Source: Fontibacillus puldeungensis
GTDB taxonomy: Bacteria > Bacillota > Bacilli > Paenibacillales > Paenibacillaceae
Assembly: GCF_042678945.1 (NCBI RefSeq)
Contig: NZ_JBHTLM010000017.1
Span: forward strand, 1 to 64,000
DNA length: 64,000 nucleotides
Direction: 5' to 3'
In this document: piece after piece, positions 1 through 6,745 of the stretch
Layout of the letters: each line of letters opens with the position of its first letter
How positions within the stretch are numbered: position 1 is the first letter of the stretch
The notes under the pieces: generated by a model
The model's input: the letters and a program-made list of their open reading frames with translations, nothing else
Told to the model about the DNA's origin: nothing
Database searches by the model: none
Program-made: the position numbers and the translations under genes

Positions 1-1038
1 GCGCCGGAGCCCCGCGCCTGCCGCCTTCTCAGCGGCGCGGAGCTCCGGCGCCGATAAAGCCCGCCGCAGGCGCACCAGCAGCTCCGGCGCGGCGCGCAGC
101 CAAGCCAACTTGGACGGCAGCGCAAACGTCCCCTCGAAAGAACCAATGGCAATCACTTTGCTGTTCTTAACCTCTTCGCTCCGGCATAATTGATACAACG
201 ATTTGTCAGGGGTCACCGAACCCACCGACACAGGCACAGATGCGGACTCCGCTTCCGCGTTATCCTCCTCCGATGCGCCAAACGACGTCGCTTCGGCGAA
301 AAGCCACCCTCCTGTTGTCTCATCTTCTACCACAGTCAAGTGCAGCTCTGCGCAAACCTTCAGCAGTTCAATCCTCCGCTCCCGGCTCCATACCCTGCCG
401 GACGGGTTAGAATACTGCGGTGTTACATACACCATGACCGGTCTGTATTGACCGCCAGACGATTTCCGCCGCAGATCATCAGGCAGCATGCCATCCATGT
501 CGCATGCCACGGGAACAGCATGCACGCCGCGGTGCCTCATCAACTCAAGCGCCTCCGCGGAGGTAGGTGTCTCGACCAGCACCGCTCCGCCCTCCCCTAC
601 TAAACTCCGCAGCAGTAGATCAAGTGCCTGCTCAGTGCACTCCGTGAACATTAGGTTCTGCGAATCCGTCCCTGCCCCTTCTTTGCGCTCATAGATTGCA
701 GCAAGCTGATTCAACAGAGCACCTTCGGCACTTTCTTCCACTTCTACGTCTCTGGATCCCCCATCTTCCGTAGCTGTATCGCTTTTCGAACTAAACACAT
801 CGACCCTCTTTTTCTTTTCCCGTTCCTTGCAAAGCTCAACACTAAATTCTCCGAATCCAGCTGCGGAATCTAACAAATCACCCACACAAATAGGCAGCCA
901 TCCACCCTTATCTCCATCCTCTGCCCAGTCTCGCATACCGATCAGCGAAAGGAGTTCCCCGGTATTCCAAGATGCTTCCAGCTCCCGGGCATAGGACAGA
1001 GGCAAGCGTCGTTTAAGCATTTCCATCCATAACTCCAA
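1..1038 (-). CDS. MocR-like aminotransferase-fold protein, partial (runs off left edge)
   Basis: The frame is open from a TTG at 1038 to the window edge (346 codons seen), so the C-terminus is outside. The TTG lies 7 nt after GGAGGG and an in-frame stop sits at 1042-1044; an ATG at 1026 is the alternative start. The body resembles the large PLP domain of MocR/GntR aminotransferases: VETPTSAEAL near residue 155, TPQYSNPSGRVW near 209, VVEDET near 238. There is no N-terminal winged helix, and I recognise nothing in the first ~90 residues. Where the family has GSFSK, with the Schiff-base lysine, this protein has GSFEG (near residue 300), and the tyrosine of EDDY is threonine. I infer a degenerate, probably non-catalytic relative. 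Its function is unknown. Confidence 0.6.
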   Translation of the reverse strand, partial: MELWMEMLKRRLPLSYARELEASWNTGELLSLIGMRDWAEDGDKGGWLPICVGDLLDSAAGFGEFSVELCKEREKKKRVDVFSSKSDTATEDGGSRDVEVEESAEGALLNQLAAIYERKEGAGTDSQNLMFTECTEQALDLLLRSLVGEGGAVLVETPTSAEALELMRHRGVHAVPVACDMDGMLPDDLRRKSSGGQYRPVMVYVTPQYSNPSGRVWSRERRIELLKVCAELHLTVVEDETTGGWLFAEATSFGASEEDNAEAESASVPVSVGSVTPDKSLYQLCRSEEVKNSKVIAIGSFEGTFALPSKLAWLRAAPELLVRLRRALSAPELRAAEKAAGAGLRR

Positions 1039-1187
1039 TGCTCATCCCTCCGCTCTGTTCTCACATCCATAATTTGAATGCATTTACGGCGATTGTACAT
1101 CAGGACAAATTTCCTATACAACAACAGGTTTGAAACAAGGATTGCCGAAATCCTCTCACGTAAATCTTCTTATTATATCTATCATTT

Positions 1188-1216
1188 TTGCCAACAAAAT
1201 GCTGCCGTGATAGAAT
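1188..1216 (+). promoter_or_regulatory. Sigma-A-like promoter of the 1251-2725 gene pair
   Basis: TTGCCA at 1188-1193 and TAGAAT at 1211-1216 are separated by 17 bp. They lie 34 bp before the likely start codon at 1251. Confidence 0.5.
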
Positions 1217-1250
1217 GAGTACTGCATAATAATTGACCCGAGGTGATTTC

Positions 1251-1661
1251 ATGTCTTACTCTACGGAGCCTGTAAGCGCAACTAATCCGACGCGCAACAG
1301 GAAAAAGAAAGGGCCTTCCGTAGCCATGATACTGCTAACCTGGGTACTCCTAATCGGTATTGGCACTGTCTCCGCTCTCATTTACAGCAATCATTTAAAG
1401 AATTCGATGATGGACCAGCTGGATGCCAAATGGCAAAGCCAGACAGCAGTCATGAAAGCCGATTACTCCAAGCAGTTGACTGCACTTTCCAAAGAAGTCA
1501 AAGGGCTACAGAGCAAGGTCGATACTTTCAACGAGCTGCTCACATTTACGAAAGACAATACCAGCAAAAAAACGGACAATAGCAATAAATTGTATTCCCA
1601 GCTTAAAGAGGTTAAGCAGCAGCTAGCCACGCTGCAAAAGAAGATGGATTTGTTGAAATGA
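1251..1661 (+). CDS. Single-pass membrane protein with cytoplasm-distal coiled coil
   Basis: This is a 136-residue protein of unknown function. The ATG at 1251 follows GAGGTGA at good spacing, so I prefer it to the in-frame ATG at 1233. Residues 1-22 are polar and end in a basic patch (RNRKKK). One transmembrane helix spans about 23-44. Residues 50-136 are rich in K, Q and L with heptad character, as in an extracytoplasmic coiled coil. The stop overlaps the next start in an ATGA, so the two genes are translationally coupled. The protein may anchor or space the downstream glycosidase at the membrane; that is inference from context only. Confidence 0.7.
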   Translation: MSYSTEPVSATNPTRNRKKKGPSVAMILLTWVLLIGIGTVSALIYSNHLKNSMMDQLDAKWQSQTAVMKADYSKQLTALSKEVKGLQSKVDTFNELLTFTKDNTSKKTDNSNKLYSQLKEVKQQLATLQKKMDLLK

Positions 1662-2725
1662 TTACCACGATCAAGCGAATTAACCGTTTTTTCTTGCTGG
1701 CAACCGGTCCTATGCTGGGCCTTTTAATCGCCTTATCACTTAGTGGAACCAATATTGATTGGTCTAATGAGGCAAATGTCATCACACCAAAGGCTGATAT
1801 TATCCAGACGACGGCAGCGGTATCAAAAGGGCTGGATCAAGCAAAAAGCAATGCCAAGACGACGATGACTTCCATTCGAAAAACGGCGGAGCTATACCAT
1901 AAAACGACGACTACGATGAGCTCTATCGTCACAAAGTCCCAAACCGCTGCGGGACGGCCCGAGTATATTTACAATCGGAGAATTTCGTCCAAACTCGGAA
2001 CCCCGTATGAATCGATTCATAGCGATCGAATTCGGATTGAATTGTATAAGCTTAATCCTGGGACTTACCACGGCTATGCGATGAAGGTGAAGCTGAAGGA
2101 ACCAAACGCCATGAAAATGGCTTTAGGCAAAGATTCGGTAGGCGGTGCTGAGACGACCAAGCGGGTAGTAGATCGTTATGGCGCTGTGGCAGGCATCAAC
2201 GCCGGCGGTTTTGCTGACTCCAGAGGCAAACGGTATCCTCTCAGTACCACCGTAGTTAACGGTAAATACGTAAACGGTTTTCAACCGTCTTTTAAAGATT
2301 TGTTTTTCGTAGGCATCAGTAAAACCGGAAAGCTGATCGGAGGACAGTTTGACCGCAAGGAGGATTTGGATAGACTGCAGCCTTTATACGGTGCTTCCTT
2401 TGTTCCTATCCTTCTTCATAACGGACAAAAAGCTCCCATCCCGCTGAAATGGCAGGTTTCTCCGCTCCGGGCGCCGCGTACGGTGATTGGCAACTACCGT
2501 GATGATCAACTGCTCATCCTTGTTGTGGACGGTCGTGATGAAAATGGAAGTTCCGGAGCAACACTGACGGAGCTCCAGAACAAATTGTTTGCGATGGGCG
2601 TTCAGAATGCCTACAATCTAGACGGCGGCGGTTCATCCTCACTCATTGTAGGCGATACAGTCGTAAATAATCCGTCCGATGGAGCTTTACGGCCAGTGCC
2701 CACGCACTTTTTGTTTTTTAAATAA
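1658..2725 (+). CDS. Phosphodiester glycosidase family protein (NAGPA/DUF2233)
   Basis: The 355-residue product has an N-terminal membrane segment or uncleaved signal (about residues 9-28), a threonine- and lysine-rich linker to about 95, then a phosphodiester glycosidase domain. Family hallmarks are VAGINAGGF near residue 173 and NLDGGGSSSLIVGD near 321, followed by a usual C-terminal fold. Members of this family hydrolyse N-acetylglucosamine-1-phosphodiester bonds or act on exopolysaccharide and teichoic-acid-like polymers. The substrate here is unknown. The gene overlaps the coiled-coil membrane protein by 4 nt (ATGA). I see no terminator before the next small gene. Confidence 0.8.
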   Translation: MITTIKRINRFFLLATGPMLGLLIALSLSGTNIDWSNEANVITPKADIIQTTAAVSKGLDQAKSNAKTTMTSIRKTAELYHKTTTTMSSIVTKSQTAAGRPEYIYNRRISSKLGTPYESIHSDRIRIELYKLNPGTYHGYAMKVKLKEPNAMKMALGKDSVGGAETTKRVVDRYGAVAGINAGGFADSRGKRYPLSTTVVNGKYVNGFQPSFKDLFFVGISKTGKLIGGQFDRKEDLDRLQPLYGASFVPILLHNGQKAPIPLKWQVSPLRAPRTVIGNYRDDQLLILVVDGRDENGSSGATLTELQNKLFAMGVQNAYNLDGGGSSSLIVGDTVVNNPSDGALRPVPTHFLFFK

Positions 2726-2790
2726 TTTACCGTTTTCCAATGTCTATGAAATATATCATATTTAGGATTTATTTTTAGCCTCTGGGCGGG

Positions 2791-2796
2791 TATAAT
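2791..2796 (+). promoter_or_regulatory. -10 element of the small membrane protein gene
   Basis: A consensus TATAAT lies 34 bp before the TTG start at 2830. No good -35 is visible 17 bp upstream (TTTATT), so it would depend on the -10 or on an activator. Confidence 0.35.
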
Positions 2797-2829
2797 AGGG
2801 GCAAGAGTTCAAGCGTGGAGGTGTCCGTT

Positions 2830-2934
2830 TTGTCCTTTTCGATGACGTTCTGGATTATCGCTCTCGTGCTGGCCATGTTCCTGTGCGGTATTTTAACCGC
2901 TGCATACAACGACGATAAAACGAAGGGCCTGTAA
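2830..2934 (+). CDS. Small 34-residue membrane protein
   Basis: A short frame starts with TTG 6 nt after GGAGGTG (2817-2823) and ends at TAA 2932-2934. An internal ATG at 2842 is the alternative start. The product has one hydrophobic helix (WIIALVLAMFLCGILTAAY) and a charged tail (NDDKTKGL). It has its own -10 element upstream and a 17-bp terminator stem that begins at its stop codon, so it looks like an independent monocistronic gene. The W...L...GILTA pattern recalls small oxidase subunits of the CydX kind, but the match is weak. I do not assign a function. Confidence 0.6.
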   Translation: MSFSMTFWIIALVLAMFLCGILTAAYNDDKTKGL

Positions 2935-2970
2935 ATAAATAAGCTTCCCTAAAGGGAAGCTTATTTATTT
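2933..2970. terminator. Bidirectional terminator between small ORF and AbrB-type gene
   Basis: A perfect 17-bp inverted repeat (arms 2933-2949 and 2954-2970) with a TAAA loop. The A/T-rich outer arms supply U-tracts on both strands, which fits the convergent genes on either side. Confidence 0.85.
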
Positions 2971-2992
2971 CTGTTTGCTTTATTTTTGAGCA

Positions 2993-3238
2993 TTAGGACA
3001 GTTGATTCATTTCGATCAAGCATTGATTACAGATGGAACGCTCTTTGAAGTCACTTACGCCTTCCATAGAGCCACAGAATACGCATTTCGGACGATATCT
3101 TTCTAAAATGATATGGTCGCCCTGCACCAAAATTTCGACGGGGTCCCCCTCGTTCATTTGATATCTCTTGCGCAACGACTTAGGTAGAACGATTCTCCCG
3201 AGTTGGTCCACTTTTCGGACCACACCAGCTGGTTTCAT
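2993..3238 (-). CDS. AbrB/SpoVT-type transcriptional regulator with C-terminal zinc ribbon
   Basis: The 81-residue product begins with an AbrB swapped-hairpin domain (residues 1-48; VRKVDQLGRIVLPKSLRK is the family signature). A short C-terminal segment carries two cysteine pairs, CVFCG and ICNQC, which probably bind zinc. In Bacillus AbrB the C-terminal half is a different multimerisation domain, so here oligomerisation may depend on metal. AbrB proteins are transition-state regulators that bind A/T-rich DNA. The ATG follows AGGAGAGGTG. The gene shares its terminator with the small ORF at 2830. Confidence 0.85.
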   Translation of the reverse strand: MKPAGVVRKVDQLGRIVLPKSLRKRYQMNEGDPVEILVQGDHIILERYRPKCVFCGSMEGVSDFKERSICNQCLIEMNQLS

Positions 3239-3333
3239 AATGATTGTACACCTCTCCTGAAAATTAATAGTTATGTAAAAATAGAACCAAATACCTAATC
3301 TATTATAGTTCGCTATGATTTTCAGGATTCCTG

Positions 3334-3903
3334 CTAAATTTCTACTTTTTTAATTATTTTCGCCGGATTTCCTCCTACCACCGTACCACTAGGCACATCC
3401 TTCGTGACTACTGCCCCGGCGGCAATGACCGCATTATCTCCGATTGTAACTCCCGGAACTATGACCGCACGCCCTCCGACCCACACGTTGTTGCCAATTG
3501 TGACCGGTTTACCGAATTCTGCGCCCGAATTTCGGTCGTTGGGATGAAGTGGATGCGTCGCCGTATAAATGTGCACGCCCGGAGCCATAAAGCAGTGATC
3601 CCCGATATGCACCTCACATACGTCCAGGATCACGCAATCAAAATTGGCATAGAAATAATCGCCGACATAAATATTCGTCCCATAGTCGCACTTGAACGTT
3701 GGCTCTATATAAATATGCTCTCCGGAAGCCCCAAACAATTTCTTCAAAATCCGTTCCCTTTTTTCTTCTTCTCCTTCTTCGGTCTCATTGTACTCTCGGG
3801 TTAGCTTCCGAGCCCGAAGTCGTTCAGACACCAGAATCGGGTCAGCCGCATTATACCATTCCCCGCCAAGCATTTTCTCTTTTTCTGTTTTCGTATGCAC
3901 CAT
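3334..3903 (-). CDS. Sugar O-acetyltransferase (maltose/galactoside acetyltransferase family)
   Basis: The 189-residue protein is a hexapeptide-repeat acyltransferase of the Maa/LacA/NodL group. The N-terminal helical domain starts with EKMLGGEWYNAADPIL, and the left-handed beta-helix carries the catalytic histidine in TATHPLHP followed by GNNVWVGG and GGNPAKIIKK. The family transfers acetyl from acetyl-CoA to a sugar hydroxyl, perhaps as detoxification of non-metabolised sugars. The length is normal. The gene lies 21 bp after trmL on the same strand and may be cotranscribed with it. GAGGAG precedes the ATG. Confidence 0.9.
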   Translation of the reverse strand: MVHTKTEKEKMLGGEWYNAADPILVSERLRARKLTREYNETEEGEEEKRERILKKLFGASGEHIYIEPTFKCDYGTNIYVGDYFYANFDCVILDVCEVHIGDHCFMAPGVHIYTATHPLHPNDRNSGAEFGKPVTIGNNVWVGGRAVIVPGVTIGDNAVIAAGAVVTKDVPSGTVVGGNPAKIIKKVEI

Positions 3904-3924
3904 TCTCTGCTCCTCTACCTTCTA

Positions 3925-4389
3925 TTACTCCATCCCGGGAAAATCGAGCTGCCGCAGTGCCTCGTAAACGATAATGGCCGCTGAATTGGACAAATTCAAG
4001 GAGCGTACCTTATCGGTCATAGGCATCCGCATGATCGTCTCCGGATGCGCCGCTAAAATTTCCGGCGGAAGTCCTTTTGTTTCTTTACCGAAGACGAAGA
4101 AATCCCCGTCCTGGAACGTAAAGTCCGTATAACGATTTTTGGCTTTTGTTGTAGCGAAGAAAAACCGGCTTCCGGCGTATTTTTCCTCAACCTCTTGGAA
4201 TGAGTCATGATATTCGATGTGAACGGCATACCAATAATCCAATCCAGCCCTCTTTAACGTCGCATCATCTGTACGAAAGCCCAGCGGCCGAACCAAATGC
4301 AAGTGAATGCCTGTTGCAGCGCATGTTCTAGCGATATTTCCCGTATTAGCCGGAATTTCCGGCTCCACCAGTACGATATGTAATGCCAT
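3925..4389 (-). CDS. trmL: tRNA (cytidine/uridine-34 2'-O)-methyltransferase TrmL
   Basis: A SPOUT-family methyltransferase of 154 residues that modifies the wobble ribose of certain leucine tRNAs with S-adenosylmethionine. Signature stretches are VEPEIPANTGNIARTC at the N-terminus, VFGKETKGLP in the middle and IPM-like RMPMTDKVRSLNLSNSAAI near the C-terminus, which forms the knotted cofactor site. I chose the ATG at 4389 because AAGGTG lies 9 nt upstream and family members begin with the MALHIVLVEP strand; six more in-frame residues are possible. Confidence 0.92.
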   Translation of the reverse strand: MALHIVLVEPEIPANTGNIARTCAATGIHLHLVRPLGFRTDDATLKRAGLDYWYAVHIEYHDSFQEVEEKYAGSRFFFATTKAKNRYTDFTFQDGDFFVFGKETKGLPPEILAAHPETIMRMPMTDKVRSLNLSNSAAIIVYEALRQLDFPGME

Positions 4390-4471
4390 GATGATCAACA
4401 CCTTCATCCCATAAAATTAGCTTGTCCCTTCCGGACAGCACTTGCTTCATTATATCAAATCGTCTAATGCC

Positions 4472-4510
4472 AAAAAACCTCCATCACCACATACAATGCG
4501 ATGATGAAGG
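4472..4510 (-). terminator. Intrinsic terminator of serC
   Basis: On the minus strand, CCTTCATCA and TGATGGAGG form a 9-bp stem with one G-U pair, followed directly by six U residues. Confidence 0.7.
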
Positions 4511-4587
4511 CTGAAGTTTAATCTTTAACATCAGGTAACCGGAGCAAGCCCCTTTTTCCCGAGTCAGGCTAGGGTTGTCCTACGTTA

Positions 4588-5676
4588 TTAGCCATGCGAC
4601 TTCTGGAATTGATTCATAAAGTCAACAAGGGCTTTGATACTGCCGTAAGGAACAGCGTTGTAAATCGAAGCACGAAGGCCGCCAACGCTGCGATGCCCTT
4701 TCAGACCCACAAAGCCTTCTTTTTCCGATTCCTTCACGAACAATTTCTCGAGTTCTTCCGATGCCATGCGGAACGTTACGTTCATGATCGAGCGGTCCTC
4801 AGGATGGACGCACCCCCGGTAGAATCCGCCGCTGTTATCAATCGTTTGATACAGCAAGTCTGCTTTCTCCCGGTTTTTCTCCTCTATTCCTTCCAGGGAT
4901 CCTTGCTCTTCGATCCATTTCAGGACTTCATTCATCATATATACGGAGAAGGAAGGCGGAGTGTTGTACAGTGAGTTGCTTTCGGCGTGCGTATCGTAAC
5001 GGAACATCGTCGGCAAATGCTTCGGCGAATTCTTCAGAAGCTCCTCGCGAGCGATCACAACCGTTAGTCCGGACGGGCCCAAATTTTTCTGAGCGCCTGC
5101 GTAGACGAGCCCGAATTGATTCAGGTCAAACGGACGGCACAAAATATCGCTCGACATATCTGCAATGAGCGGAACGCTACCAGTATCCGGGAACTCACGG
5201 AACTGCGTTCCTTCGATCGTTTCGTTGGAAGTCAGATGCACATAAGCCGTATTTTCCGGAAGCTGCAAACGACTTACATCAGGAGTCGACATATATTTAT
5301 CTTCTTCCGATGACGACGCGATAAACGTGTCTCCGATGAGCTTAGCTTCCTTAAGCGCCTTGTTTGCCCAGCTTCCCGACTTCACGTAACCGGCCGTTTT
5401 TCCTTCAGTCAACAGGTTCATCGGCAGCATCGCAAATTGCGTAGACGCTCCCCCTTGCAGGAACAGAACCTGGTAGCCGGATGGATTACCGAGCAGTTTC
5501 AGCAAACGGCTGGCTGTGTCATTATGAACACCCTCATAAACCGCACCGCGGTGTGACATCTCCATAATTGACATGCCTGTACCTTGAAAATCAACAAATT
5601 CTGCTTGCGCGCGTTCCAGCACTTCAAGCGGCAGCGCTGCTGGTCCAGCATTAAAGTTAAATGCTCTGTTACTCAT
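4588..5676 (-). CDS. serC: Phosphoserine aminotransferase SerC
   Basis: This 362-residue class V aminotransferase converts 3-phosphohydroxypyruvate and glutamate to phosphoserine in serine biosynthesis. Hallmarks are the start RAFNFNAGPAALPLEVL, MEMSHRG, the VLFLQGGAS loop, and YAGAQKNLGPSGL, which holds the PLP lysine (near residue 195). The C-terminal GHRSVGGLRASIYNA is also typical. The gene has its own promoter and terminator, so it looks monocistronic. No serA or serB lies nearby. Confidence 0.95.
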   Translation of the reverse strand: MSNRAFNFNAGPAALPLEVLERAQAEFVDFQGTGMSIMEMSHRGAVYEGVHNDTASRLLKLLGNPSGYQVLFLQGGASTQFAMLPMNLLTEGKTAGYVKSGSWANKALKEAKLIGDTFIASSSEEDKYMSTPDVSRLQLPENTAYVHLTSNETIEGTQFREFPDTGSVPLIADMSSDILCRPFDLNQFGLVYAGAQKNLGPSGLTVVIAREELLKNSPKHLPTMFRYDTHAESNSLYNTPPSFSVYMMNEVLKWIEEQGSLEGIEEKNREKADLLYQTIDNSGGFYRGCVHPEDRSIMNVTFRMASEELEKLFVKESEKEGFVGLKGHRSVGGLRASIYNAVPYGSIKALVDFMNQFQKSHG

Positions 5677-5730
5677 GAATCCCCATCCTTCCCTTCCATT
5701 ATATCTATGGTTCGAAGTAATATAAGGACT

Positions 5731-5759
5731 ATCATAGCAACTATTCGGTGACCCAGCAA
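5731..5759 (-). promoter_or_regulatory. serC promoter
   Basis: On the minus strand TTGCTG (5754-5759) and TATGAT (5731-5736) are separated by 17 bp, about 55 bp before the serC start. Confidence 0.6.
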
Positions 5760-5833
5760 GCCGATATTTCGTAAAAATAACACAATTTACAGAATTGACA
5801 CATTAACGCTTCATCTCATCAAAGACAAAGCCG

Positions 5834-6721
5834 CTATTCCGCGAAAAATTCATAAACTCGGGACCACGTTTTCGTTAAACCTGGCTCCACGTTTACTTCT
5901 ATGAACATCTCCGGCGAGATAACATGACCTATTCCCCATACCGCTGCAGACGCAACGGAAAACTTACTCAGTTCTCGTATTCCTACCCCGCTGGGGCGAT
6001 GAAGCAGCTCCCATAACCATGGATTTTCACTTCCGTCGAAACCCGGTAAACGGAAGTAAAAGGGCTGAGCCGGCTGACGTTTCCAGGTTACATCTGAGCC
6101 CGTAAACACTAGGTCTTCCACCGTCTCGGCCTCATCGCTCCATGGTTTAAACTGGAGAGGAAATTTCAATGTATAATCGGGGCCGACCGGATGATTATCA
6201 ATACCAAGGAAATTATGGCAATATTCCTCAGTGCGAATCGGTTTTTGACCTATATTATGAAGGGTATACTCGATCTTCAGCCGACTATCCTCAATGGAAA
6301 TCGTCTTGATGATCTTTGCCGCATAACCAAGACACTCCCGAGGCAAAGCGACAAATTCGATGGCTTTGTCCGTTACCTGACGCACCTCGACCTCAAATGG
6401 ATCTATCTGATATTCCCGAAAAAATTGGTACTCCGCTTCGTCCGGACGGGTCAAAAGACCAATTCCCAGCTTCGGAAACAAGTCGCCCGTCTTTGCTTCA
6501 TCGTACCCGACAGGTTTTGTAATGCCAAATTCGCTACACAGCCCCTGTCCCCCAGTTCCTTCCCCCGGAGTCAGGCTTTCCTCCACACAAAACGTATGAT
6601 TGCCCCCAATTAGCTTAACACCGGTTATAAATCCGGCCCATTCAAAGCGGGAGCCCCGGTAGGGCTCCCCTATTTCTGCAATATCAATCACCAGTTGTTT
6701 ATTTTTCAATTGATAAGCCAT
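5834..6721 (-). CDS. Aldose 1-epimerase-like protein (galactose mutarotase fold)
   Basis: The 295-residue protein has the overall pattern of aldose 1-epimerase-like beta-sandwich proteins: an early QLVIDIAEIGEPYRGSRFEWAG segment and a late GIRELSKFSVASAAVWG. I do not see the canonical His/Glu catalytic pair clearly, so activity is uncertain. It follows the GH94 phosphorylase by 24 bp on the same strand and is the last gene of the sugar operon. A job in interconverting sugar anomers released by phosphorolysis would fit. No strong terminator follows; a weak CAATT/AATTG stem lies near 5780. Confidence 0.65.
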   Translation of the reverse strand: MAYQLKNKQLVIDIAEIGEPYRGSRFEWAGFITGVKLIGGNHTFCVEESLTPGEGTGGQGLCSEFGITKPVGYDEAKTGDLFPKLGIGLLTRPDEAEYQFFREYQIDPFEVEVRQVTDKAIEFVALPRECLGYAAKIIKTISIEDSRLKIEYTLHNIGQKPIRTEEYCHNFLGIDNHPVGPDYTLKFPLQFKPWSDEAETVEDLVFTGSDVTWKRQPAQPFYFRLPGFDGSENPWLWELLHRPSGVGIRELSKFSVASAAVWGIGHVISPEMFIEVNVEPGLTKTWSRVYEFFAE

Positions 6722-6745
6722 ACACTATACTTCCCCTTCTATCCT

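Noticed and set aside
942..1124. A 60-codon minus-strand frame that might supply a missing winged helix for the partial MocR-like gene
   Set aside because: The translation shows no helix-turn-helix and it overlaps the real frame out of phase.
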